A stretch of DNA of 5,234 nucleotides, taken from assembly GCA_946611445.1 (NCBI GenBank), contig CAMODP010000134.1, forward strand, positions 1-5,234, read 5' to 3'. Shown here piece after piece: positions 1 through 5,234 of this stretch (within the stretch, counting starts at the first letter, position 1; each line of letters opens with the position of its first letter). The position numbers and the translations under genes are program-made. Source of the DNA: an uncultured Eubacterium sp. Lineage in GTDB: Bacteria > Bacillota > Clostridia > Lachnospirales > Lachnospiraceae. The notes below the pieces were generated by a model that worked only from the letters and a program-made list of their open reading frames with translations, was not told where the DNA came from and did not search any database.

Positions 1-635
1 CCGTATTCCACGCTTTCCTGGGCGAGAAGCTTCCGGACTGGAAGGCAGCAGCCAACCTGGTTCGCAAGATTGCGGAAAACTACAAGCTGCCTTACTACAC
101 CATGTCCCCGACCTACTCCGTCTGCAAGGATCACGGTTATCTGACCGGCGAGCAGGCCCGCTGCCCGATCTGCGGCAGAAAGACCGAGATCTACAGCCGT
201 ATCACGGGATACTATCGTCCGGTACAGAACTGGAACGACGGCAAGGTGCAGGAATTCAGGGATCGCCGCGTTTACGATCCGTTCCATTCGGTGCTGCGCA
301 AGGCGGGACGCTCCGGAAGCGAAGTGACCGTAGGTATGGTCACCGGAACAAAGCCGGCGCAGACAGAAGCCTCCGTCGCTGCTGAGCAGAAGCCTGAAGG
401 CAACCTGCTTTTCGCGACGCATACCTGCCCGAACTGCGCGATGGCAGTGCGGCTGATGGATGAGAGCTTCTTCGGCTACAAAGAAGTGTTCTGCGAGGAC
501 GAGCCCGCTCTGGCCAGAGCGCACGGCATCGAGACCGCGCCGACACTGGTCATTGGCGCTACCGGAGAAAAACTGGTCGGTTTTGGCCCCATCCGCAGCT
601 ATGTGCTTGCGCACCAGAGCAATAAAGCGGTATAA
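1..635 (+). CDS. nrdD: Anaerobic ribonucleoside-triphosphate reductase (class III), C-terminal part, with fused redoxin-like domain; 5' truncated
   Basis: The frame is open from base 3 at the window edge, so only the last 210 residues are seen. Class III reductases make deoxyribonucleotides from ribonucleoside triphosphates without oxygen, using a glycyl radical installed by the NrdG activase. Visible residues (numbered from base 3) fit the family C-terminus: a zinc site formed by Cys41, probably His44, Cys54 and Cys57 (CPIC), then the glycyl-radical segment RITGYYRPVQNWNDGK with radical Gly69 (bases 207-209). Many NrdD proteins end soon after this point. Here a linker of about 40 residues leads into a thioredoxin/glutaredoxin-like domain (about 134-205) with a CPNC redox pair (Cys142 and Cys145, bases 426-437) and a TAPT cis-proline motif at Pro180. 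The fused domain probably supplies or relays reducing equivalents to the active site; that is inference. No nrdG follows; a terminator comes directly after the stop. The ATG at 102 is internal. Confidence 0.95.
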   Translation, partial: VFHAFLGEKLPDWKAAANLVRKIAENYKLPYYTMSPTYSVCKDHGYLTGEQARCPICGRKTEIYSRITGYYRPVQNWNDGKVQEFRDRRVYDPFHSVLRKAGRSGSEVTVGMVTGTKPAQTEASVAAEQKPEGNLLFATHTCPNCAMAVRLMDESFFGYKEVFCEDEPALARAHGIETAPTLVIGATGEKLVGFGPIRSYVLAHQSNKAV

Positions 636-652
636 TAAATAGGAATTCAGGG

Positions 653-687
653 AGGGAAACGCTCTTTGGAGCGTTTCCCTTATCTTT
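653..687 (+). terminator. Rho-independent terminator after nrdD
   Basis: The twelve-base arm AGGGAAACGCTC (653-664) pairs perfectly with GAGCGTTTCCCT (669-680) around a TTTG loop. It is followed by the moderately T-rich tail TATCTTT. It begins 17 bases after the nrdD stop codon, so it most likely ends the nrdD transcript and separates it from the downstream envelope genes. The tail is interrupted rather than a pure T run, so some read-through is possible. Confidence 0.8.
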
Positions 688-699
688 AAGGTATGGAGC

Positions 700-728
700 T
701 TCTGCCGGGGAACTTCGGCCCGGCGGAA
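700..728 (+). other. GC-rich hairpin in the leader ahead of the small membrane peptide
   Basis: Bases 700-709 (TTCTGCCGGG) can pair with 719-728 (CCCGGCGGAA): a ten-pair stem with one G-T pair and a nine-base loop. No T tract follows, so it is not a typical intrinsic terminator. It lies between the nrdD terminator and the ribosome binding site of the 761 gene, where it could be a 5' UTR structure affecting stability or translation. The stem is seen in the sequence; any role is a guess. The rest of 636-760 shows no convincing promoter. Confidence 0.35.
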
Positions 729-743
729 TGCAAATATCCGGGC

Positions 744-753
744 AGGAAAGGGG
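744..753 (+). promoter_or_regulatory. Ribosome binding site of the 41-residue membrane peptide
   Basis: The purine-rich run AGGAAAGGGG ends seven bases before the ATG at 761. It supports translation of a reading frame that would otherwise be dismissed because it is so short. Confidence 0.6.
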
Positions 754-760
754 ATTGTCA

Positions 761-886
761 ATGAGTACAGGAGTGGTAGTTGCGCTTTCCGTTTTTCTGG
801 TCATGGTGGTGATCGCCGTGATCATTGCCGTGATCTCTGCGGTATCGAGCGTATCCGGAATCGAAACCAGGAACGATGAGGACTGA
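761..886 (+). CDS. Small single-span membrane peptide, 41 residues, function unknown
   Basis: ATG at 761, TGA at 884-886. The product starts MSTGVVVALSVFLVMVV. It has one long hydrophobic stretch (about residues 4-28, almost all Val, Ile, Ala, Leu) followed by a polar, mostly acidic tail ending ETRNDED. This is the pattern of a one-pass membrane micropeptide; the tail lacks the positive charges expected of a cytoplasmic end, so topology is uncertain. A good ribosome binding site lies at 744-753. The stop is only 28 bases before the next start (915), so the two genes are probably co-transcribed and the peptide may act with, or regulate, the multi-span proteins downstream. I do not recognise a family. 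It could be a chance frame, but the ribosome binding site, the spacing and the coherent hydrophobic segment argue for a real gene. Confidence 0.65.
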   Translation: MSTGVVVALSVFLVMVVIAVIIAVISAVSSVSGIETRNDED

Positions 887-914
887 CGCAGACCTTTCTT
901 TCGGGAGGTAGTAT

Positions 915-1778
915 ATGTCCGGCCGCATGAGCAGGCGCTACGGATCCGCCGCATATCCGGAAACTTATCTGAACAGAATATCAGCCACGCTGGCAGCGCT
1001 GACAATGGTACTGGAAAGCGTGGCTGTCTTTATTGCGCTCTTTCCGGTCTTCCGGGACCTCGTCATGAAGGTGACGTCGGTCTCGCAGCTGCCGGCCCTG
1101 CTGCAGTCTCATCTTGCTGCGGCGGCTGACTGGACCGGACAGGGCAGTTTTTTTGCCGAAAACCGGTTCGTGGAGGGACTTTATCCCGCACTGTGCGTGC
1201 TGATCTTGCTGCTGCTTGCCGCAAAGCTTATTCTGGTCTGGCTTGAGATGGGGGCGGTGATCGGCCTGTGCGCATCGGGTCGCGGCGCCCGCCTGATCCG
1301 GCTGATCCATCTCATCCGGATGTCTGCTGCGCTTGTGGTCACGCTGGTCACGGTCCTGTGGTTCGTCTCCGCCATGATGAACCCGGCGGCATTTCAAAGA
1401 AGCGGACTGCTGAAGGGGCAGGACGAGTCGGTCGTGCGGGTCGCGCTTGCTGTGGTGGAGATCATCCTGCTGCTGTGCTGCCTTCTGGTCGTGTTCTATC
1501 ACAAGGATGTGGCGGAGGCGATGAGCACGGCGGCCTATGAGGCGGAGACCGGGATCATCGACGGTTCCTTCAGAAAGACGCATCTGTCCGGGATCAGCTT
1601 CGTGCTGGGCATCCCGTGGATCGCCCTGCTGGCGGCAGCGGTCATGGTCATCATCCCGGACCCCAGGCTGCTGATGCAGGGACCGATGGCGGGAACCTTC
1701 CTGACCCTTGCCGCCGCGCGGGCCATCCTGCATTACGCGGTGAGTTTCTGCTACCGGAATATGAAGAGGGCAAGATAA
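915..1778 (+). CDS. Six-span membrane protein of unknown function (paralog A)
   Basis: 287 residues. The start at 915 is supported by GGGAGG (903-908) six bases upstream. I do not recognise a named family. Hydrophobic segments lie near residues 24-46, 90-112, 135-155, 175-195, 226-247 and 259-279. The basic loop SGRGARLIRLIHLI (121-134), the loop 195-225 and the basic tail YRNMKRAR favour a topology with both ends in the cytoplasm. It is clearly homologous to the protein at 2880-3929: both share YLNR and LPxxLQ near the N-terminus at identical 41-residue spacing, the GxGAxxIRxIHLI loop, a highly conserved YHKDxAxAM...KTHLSGxSFxLGxPW block (195-235), and the same last ten residues, FCYRNMKRAR. 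There is no extended Ala-rich loop, unlike its paralog. Coding DNA is G+C-rich (57-70% in two sampled lines). It lies 28 bases after the small peptide gene and 90 bases before the secreted-protein gene, so it is probably in one operon with them. Confidence 0.85.
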   Translation: MSGRMSRRYGSAAYPETYLNRISATLAALTMVLESVAVFIALFPVFRDLVMKVTSVSQLPALLQSHLAAAADWTGQGSFFAENRFVEGLYPALCVLILLLLAAKLILVWLEMGAVIGLCASGRGARLIRLIHLIRMSAALVVTLVTVLWFVSAMMNPAAFQRSGLLKGQDESVVRVALAVVEIILLLCCLLVVFYHKDVAEAMSTAAYEAETGIIDGSFRKTHLSGISFVLGIPWIALLAAAVMVIIPDPRLLMQGPMAGTFLTLAAARAILHYAVSFCYRNMKRAR

Positions 1779-1868
1779 GGGCAAAACGATACTGGTAACT
1801 ATGATCCGTGCAGAGGCTGTCTGCCAGATCAGTAAACATAGCAAGCTGTAAAGAGGAGGATTATTAGC

Positions 1869-2846
1869 ATGAAAAAATGGAGAGCACTGGTTCCTGTTAT
1901 CGCTGCAGTTTCACTGATTTGTGCAGGAGGCGCAGCATTTGCCGAGGACTATTCTTCGGCCGAGACGGTGAAATCTGTCCAGGAAGCACTTAACAACCTC
2001 GGCTATGACTGCGGAACACCGGATGGTGTTGCCGGACAGAAGACAAGTGATGCGATCGCACAGTTCAGAGCTGCCAAAAGACTTGGATCCGGAGGAGAGA
2101 TCGATGCGGATCTTCTTTCCAGTCTGGGGCTTTTAGAATCTGCGCTTGATGAGGATTCTGCCAGGGCTGCCGTTGTAGTGGCATTTACCAATCGTTTTGC
2201 TACAGATGTTTTCACGGATGACGGCAATGATTACGATCCGGAAAAGTTTCATGCATACGGAGATAAAAGCGGCTATTACCTGGAAGAGACAGATCCGGGC
2301 ACATGGACACAGGAAGGTGATGATGTGTGGCATGGTGAAGGCCTTCAGATGGTTGCCGCAGATTTTGGTACGGAATTTAATGTTTCTGCTGATGTCAGCA
2401 TGGAAAACGGCGATTATGTCGTATCCAATCTCAGCGGAAGTGCGCCGTCATTTCCTGATGTGAGTGAAATTGAAAATGAGAGCGATTTCGATAGGTTCTT
2501 CGTTGTGCCGGCAAGCCTTGTCAATGCCGGGGCAGGGACCGAGGATGGGGCTGAGGCTGCATCCGCGGATACTGCTTCTTCCGGTGATAGTTCCGGCGTG
2601 ACGCCTGAACTGAAGGAATTCCTTGACAGCTATGAGGCGTTTATGAATGAATACTGTGAGTTTATGGAGAACTACGACGCATCAGATCTTTCACAGCTCG
2701 CTAAATACATGGAGCTGATGGGCAAGTATACCGAATTTGCGCAGAAAGCCGATGCTTATGATGAGAATGAAATGTCCGATGAGGATTTGAAGTATTACAT
2801 TGATGTAACCTCACGGGTTGAAAAACGGCTGATCGAAGCCATGTAA
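1869..2846 (+). CDS. Secreted peptidoglycan-binding protein with DUF6591-like C-terminal domain
   Basis: 325 residues. The start is supported by AGGAGG (1854-1859) and by the signal peptide that follows directly: MKKWR, a hydrophobic core, and a likely AFA|ED cleavage after residue 25. Cys18 lacks a proper lipobox, so a lipoprotein is unlikely. Residues 33-88 match the PG_binding_1 fold (VKSVQEALNNLGYDCGTPDG, then KTSDAIAQFRAAKRL), which binds cell-wall peptidoglycan. Residues 90-218 form an acidic, aromatic region (GYYLEETDPGTWTQEGDDVW) that I cannot assign. A flexible Ala/Ser/Gly/Asp linker (219-243) leads to a helical C-terminal domain (245-325; TPELKEFLDSYEAFMNEYCE at its start) that resembles DUF6591 of Firmicutes secreted proteins. 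That call is from memory of the family pattern. No catalytic motif is visible, so a binding or structural role outside the membrane is likely. It sits between the two paralogous membrane proteins; the next start is 33 bases after its stop. Sampled G+C is about 45-47%, lower than gene 915. Confidence 0.85.
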   Translation: MKKWRALVPVIAAVSLICAGGAAFAEDYSSAETVKSVQEALNNLGYDCGTPDGVAGQKTSDAIAQFRAAKRLGSGGEIDADLLSSLGLLESALDEDSARAAVVVAFTNRFATDVFTDDGNDYDPEKFHAYGDKSGYYLEETDPGTWTQEGDDVWHGEGLQMVAADFGTEFNVSADVSMENGDYVVSNLSGSAPSFPDVSEIENESDFDRFFVVPASLVNAGAGTEDGAEAASADTASSGDSSGVTPELKEFLDSYEAFMNEYCEFMENYDASDLSQLAKYMELMGKYTEFAQKADAYDENEMSDEDLKYYIDVTSRVEKRLIEAM

Positions 2847-2879
2847 GAGCGGCAGTAATAAAAGGAGGATCACAACATC

Positions 2880-3929
2880 ATGGATAATACGTATGAAAAC
2901 ACAGGGACATCCGGATTTGAGAATACCGGGAATGTAAATCCCGGAAGCAAACCGACCGGTTCGGCAGCGGCGCACACGGATAGGTACCTGAACAGGATGT
3001 CCGCTACGTTTGCAGCACTGGCAAAACTGCTGGAAGGACTGGGAGCGGCTGCACTGATCGGCCTTATCCTTTATCCTGCCTGGAAAAGCGCCGGAAGCCT
3101 TGCAAAACTGCCGGCTGCTCTGCAGGAATATATCGACGCGATCATGTCTCTGCCGGATCTATTATCAGGCACCGCTGCAGCGGGCAGCATGCTGATTTTT
3201 TCAGTTGCCTGGGGAATATTTGTCCTGCTCGGTATTGCTGTTTTTATGATCATTCTTGCTCTGATTGACGGGTTTGCCTCTGTTTCGCTGCGGTTTACCG
3301 GAAAGGGCGCGGGCGTAATACGCAAGATACATTTGATCTATGCCATCGAAGCAGGGCTGTATCTTGTATACACAGTTGTCGACTTTATTTATTACCATTT
3401 CTTTGTCAAAGATGCGGCTGTGCAGACGCTTTCGGCGGCAGGCCAGGCTGCCAATGCAGCTGCAGGCGCGGCGGGGAATACCGCTGCCGGGTCCGCCTTG
3501 CAGAGTGCAGGGGCTGCAGCTTCCGCAACTGCTTCTTTCGCAGAAGCGATTACCCCAAACGTGATTATGGCCACTATTGTGACGATCATCATACTGCTTA
3601 TCGAAGTCTGCTACCACAAAGATATTGCAAAGGCGATGACAACGGTGGAATATGAGACGGAGAATGGACTGGTTGATCCGGAATTCAAAAAGACACATCT
3701 GTCCGGTCTTAGTTTCCTTCTCGGACTGCCGTGGCTGTTCCCGGCAATTTTATGTGTTCTTGTATTAGTGGGAGGTATTCAGGGGGCTGTGACAAATACC
3801 CCAATAACTGCCGACGGGAAAGTTACCAGCGCCATTCTGCTTTATCTATTTACAGCATGGATCTTGATCTTTGTGCTAAAGCAGTTTGCGATCTGCTTCT
3901 GCTATAGAAACATGAAGAGGGCAAGATAG
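2880..3929 (+). CDS. Six-span membrane protein of unknown function (paralog B) with Ala-rich extracytoplasmic loop
   Basis: 349 residues. The start follows AAGGAGG (2862-2868) by 11 bases. The N-terminus (1-35) is polar, rich in Asn, Thr and Gly, and lacks a signal peptide. Hydrophobic segments lie near residues 44-65, 105-130, 152-172, 226-245, 276-299 and 316-341. It is homologous to the protein at 915-1778 along its length: YLNR (36-39), LPAALQ (77-82), the GKGAGVIRKIHLI loop (141-153), the YHKD...KTHLSG block (245-276) and the identical tail FCYRNMKRAR. About 26 of 43 positions in the YHKD-to-PW block are identical by eye. The basic loops place both ends in the cytoplasm, so the extra Ala/Gly/Ser-rich segment (about 178-224) between spans 3 and 4 should face outward, towards the wall. 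It is the last gene of the probable operon and is followed by a terminator. Function is unknown; a partner of the secreted protein upstream is plausible from context only. Confidence 0.85.
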   Translation: MDNTYENTGTSGFENTGNVNPGSKPTGSAAAHTDRYLNRMSATFAALAKLLEGLGAAALIGLILYPAWKSAGSLAKLPAALQEYIDAIMSLPDLLSGTAAAGSMLIFSVAWGIFVLLGIAVFMIILALIDGFASVSLRFTGKGAGVIRKIHLIYAIEAGLYLVYTVVDFIYYHFFVKDAAVQTLSAAGQAANAAAGAAGNTAAGSALQSAGAAASATASFAEAITPNVIMATIVTIIILLIEVCYHKDIAKAMTTVEYETENGLVDPEFKKTHLSGLSFLLGLPWLFPAILCVLVLVGGIQGAVTNTPITADGKVTSAILLYLFTAWILIFVLKQFAICFCYRNMKRAR

Positions 3930-3933
3930 AAGC

Positions 3934-3966
3934 GAAGACAAGAGAAGACAAGAGAAGACAAGAGAA
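3934..3966 (+). repeat. Three perfect 10-bp tandem repeats (GAAGACAAGA)
   Basis: GAAGACAAGA occurs at 3934-3943, 3944-3953 and 3954-3963, followed by GAA of a fourth, broken copy. The array starts five bases after the stop codon of the 2880 gene and runs into the terminator stem. It is a purine-only tract on the + strand apart from the C of each unit. It is probably a slippage-type microsatellite in the 3' UTR, and its copy number may vary between strains. Confidence 0.85.
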
Positions 3967-3968
3967 AG

Positions 3969-4008
3969 AAAGGTCCGGGCGCTTTTTTGCGGCGTCTGGA
4001 CCTTTTTT
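3969..4008. terminator. Bidirectional Rho-independent terminator between convergent genes
   Basis: AAAGGTCC (3969-3976) pairs with GGACCTTT (3998-4005), and the stem continues inward with G-T pairs through 3983/3991, giving about 15 pairs around a short T-rich loop. A run of six T (4003-4008) follows on the + strand and ends the operon at 3929. On the - strand the stem is followed by TTTCTTTCTCTTGTC, so it can also end the transpeptidase transcript, whose stop codon lies at 4017-4019. Confidence 0.85.
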
Positions 4009-4016
4009 CAATCGTA

Positions 4017-5234
4017 TTATGTTGTCGTATCCCGATAAAGGATGATCGGGTAGTTGGGCTCGACGGCGTCGTAGATGGTGCCTGCCACGTCAGACGGGAG
4101 GTTGACGCAGCCGTGGGAGCCGTTCCACATGTAGGCGTCTCCGCCGAAGCTGTACTGCCAGTAGGCGTCGTGCAGTCCCTGTCCGTCGCAGAAGGGCATC
4201 CAGTACTGGACTTCAACGTCCCAGCCTTCTTCGTCGGACCCGCCGCCGCCCTTCAGGTTGTAGGGGCTGGCCTTGTAGGGGATGGTGAACATGCCCTCGA
4301 GGGTGGCTCTTTCTTCTGTGGGAAGTCCGGTCACAACGTCGGTCTCGACGACCAGCTGGTTGTTTTTGTAGACCCACAGGTGCTGGCCGGAGATATCGAC
4401 TTCAACGTAGCTGCCCAGCAGATCGTTCATGCCGTTGCGGCTCAGGCCCTTGTTGCCGTAGACCGGCTCGCGTCTGACCGCGGTGTTGCTTTCCATATCC
4501 AGAAGGAACTGGGAATATTCCCCGTCGATCCAGATCGCGTACCCGTACTGATGCACGGCCGGATGGATCTCTCTGCCGCTGTGCGTCTTGAAGGTGCGCG
4601 ACATGTAGTAGGTGTCTGTCTCGGCAGCGAGGTTGCTGACGAAGGTGTAGACCTGCTCGTTGTCGATGACGGCCTCGCCGTTTTCTTCCTTGATCCACTC
4701 GGATACGGTATCCCAGTTGACGGTGCGCGTCTCGGAACCGAACTCGTAGGTAAGGCTGAAATCGCAGTATTTTTCGAACAGCTTCTTTTCCGATTCGATG
4801 ATGGGATCACCGGCCAGGATCTCGGGCTGATCGTAGAGGCTGTCAGGAATGTCGATCCGCAGCGTCTTACCGAGCCCTTCGGCGATCGCAGTCTCAATCT
4901 CTTCCCGCACGAAGTGGCGGAGCTTTTCGTCATTGAAGCTGGTACCGTAAACCTCGTCCTGCACACTGATGCCGTCCGCAGTTTTGACGACTTTGGCGTT
5001 CGTGGTCTCCACACGCGGGGTGACAAAGCTTGCCGCGCAGATCTTCGCGTCGAACATGGACTCGTTGACCGTGAAGGGCACGTCAACGCTGTAGGAGCCT
5101 CTGTGGATGAGGCTGAAGGGGAAGATCCGCACCTGATGGCGGGAGATGTCTCCGAGCTGGGTACGGATGGTCTCGTCCACCGAACCGGAACCGGTAAAGC
5201 CCAGGTCCGCGAGGGTGGTGGTCATCTGCGGCAT
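4017..5234 (-). CDS. L,D-transpeptidase (YkuD) with PG_binding_4-type domains; N-terminus truncated by window edge
   Basis: 405 residues are visible. L,D-transpeptidases form 3-3 cross-links in peptidoglycan, or attach proteins to it, outside the membrane, using a cysteine that attacks the L,D bond of tetrapeptide stems. The YkuD domain spans about residues 275-400. It has the family signature: His355 (GLHDA), 17 residues, then SHGCVNLP with the catalytic Cys376 (bases 4107-4109). Upstream, about residues 72-145 (VTPRVETTNAKVV, then NDEKLRHFVREEIETAIAEG) and 150-250 look like two PG_binding_4 repeats, as is common in clostridial members. Those proteins normally begin with a short cytoplasmic segment and one membrane anchor. 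None is visible, so the ATG at 5232-5234 is probably internal and the gene continues beyond the window. It converges on the + strand operon and shares its terminator. No substrate preference can be read from the sequence. Confidence 0.92.
   Translation of the reverse strand: MPQMTTTLADLGFTGSGSVDETIRTQLGDISRHQVRIFPFSLIHRGSYSVDVPFTVNESMFDAKICAASFVTPRVETTNAKVVKTADGISVQDEVYGTSFNDEKLRHFVREEIETAIAEGLGKTLRIDIPDSLYDQPEILAGDPIIESEKKLFEKYCDFSLTYEFGSETRTVNWDTVSEWIKEENGEAVIDNEQVYTFVSNLAAETDTYYMSRTFKTHSGREIHPAVHQYGYAIWIDGEYSQFLLDMESNTAVRREPVYGNKGLSRNGMNDLLGSYVEVDISGQHLWVYKNNQLVVETDVVTGLPTEERATLEGMFTIPYKASPYNLKGGGGSDEEGWDVEVQYWMPFCDGQGLHDAYWQYSFGGDAYMWNGSHGCVNLPSDVAGTIYDAVEPNYPIILYRDTTT

Noticed and set aside
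631..636. Perfect TATAAT hexamer overlapping the nrdD stop codon
   Set aside because: The best -35 candidate, TTGCGC at 607-612, matches only three positions. A start near 643 would run straight into the 653-680 terminator hairpin. Probably chance, though an attenuated promoter cannot be excluded.
559..1005. Minus-strand open frame across the nrdD-operon junction
   Set aside because: It crosses a terminator, the small peptide gene and the start of 915, with no recognisable domain.
1800..1805. TATGAT as a -10 element for the secreted-protein gene
   Set aside because: No -35-like sequence lies at the right distance and there is no extended -10. The 90-base gap may hold a promoter, but nothing here is convincing.
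1810..1824. Short inverted repeat GCAGA / TCTGC
   Set aside because: A five-pair stem with no T tract is too weak to call a terminator or operator.
981..1844. Long minus-strand open frame opposite the first membrane paralog
   Set aside because: The translation is rich in His, Gln, Arg and Asp, as expected for an antisense shadow of a G+C-rich membrane gene. It has no ribosome binding site or recognisable domain, while the + strand frame has clear homology to its paralog.
1801..1851. 16-codon frame (MIRAEAVCQISKHSKL) in the gap before 1869
   Set aside because: It has no ribosome binding site and an unremarkable composition.
5232..5234. ATG at the window edge as the true start of the L,D-transpeptidase
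   Set aside because: The family normally starts with a membrane anchor, which is not visible, and the frame is open to the last base. The gene is treated as truncated.

Overview
The window looks like chromosomal DNA from an anaerobic, Gram-positive bacterium of the class Clostridia, plausibly a Lachnospiraceae-like lineage. The signs are an oxygen-sensitive class III ribonucleotide reductase, strong AGGAGG-type ribosome binding sites, a secreted peptidoglycan-binding protein with a DUF6591-like C-terminus, and an L,D-transpeptidase of the clostridial PG_binding_4 + YkuD type. The taxonomic call is inference from gene content; no rRNA or marker gene is present.

Layout. Bases 1-635 (+) hold the 3' part of nrdD, whose protein carries the zinc site, the glycyl-radical site and a fused C-terminal redoxin-like domain; a hairpin terminator follows at 653-687. 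A probable operon on the + strand comes next: a 41-residue single-span membrane peptide (761-886), a six-span membrane protein (915-1778), a secreted peptidoglycan-binding/DUF6591-like protein (1869-2846), and a second six-span membrane protein (2880-3929) that is a clear paralog of the first. The block closes with a short 10-bp tandem repeat and a bidirectional terminator (3969-4008). On the - strand, converging on that terminator, lies an L,D-transpeptidase gene (4017-5234) whose N-terminus runs past the window edge.

How the genes fit together. Everything except nrdD points at the cell envelope. The two paralogous membrane proteins bracket the secreted protein with short spacings. They share a conserved cytoplasmic loop (YHKD...KTHLSG) and an identical ten-residue cytoplasmic tail. 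I infer that the membrane pair and the secreted protein work together at the membrane-wall interface, but the sequence does not reveal a biochemical activity. Lines sampled from 1869-3929 are lower in G+C (about 45-50%) than lines sampled from the first membrane paralog and from the transpeptidase gene (about 57-70%), so part of the block may have a different history. The most novel element is this paralog / secreted protein / paralog arrangement, together with the tiny membrane peptide ahead of it.
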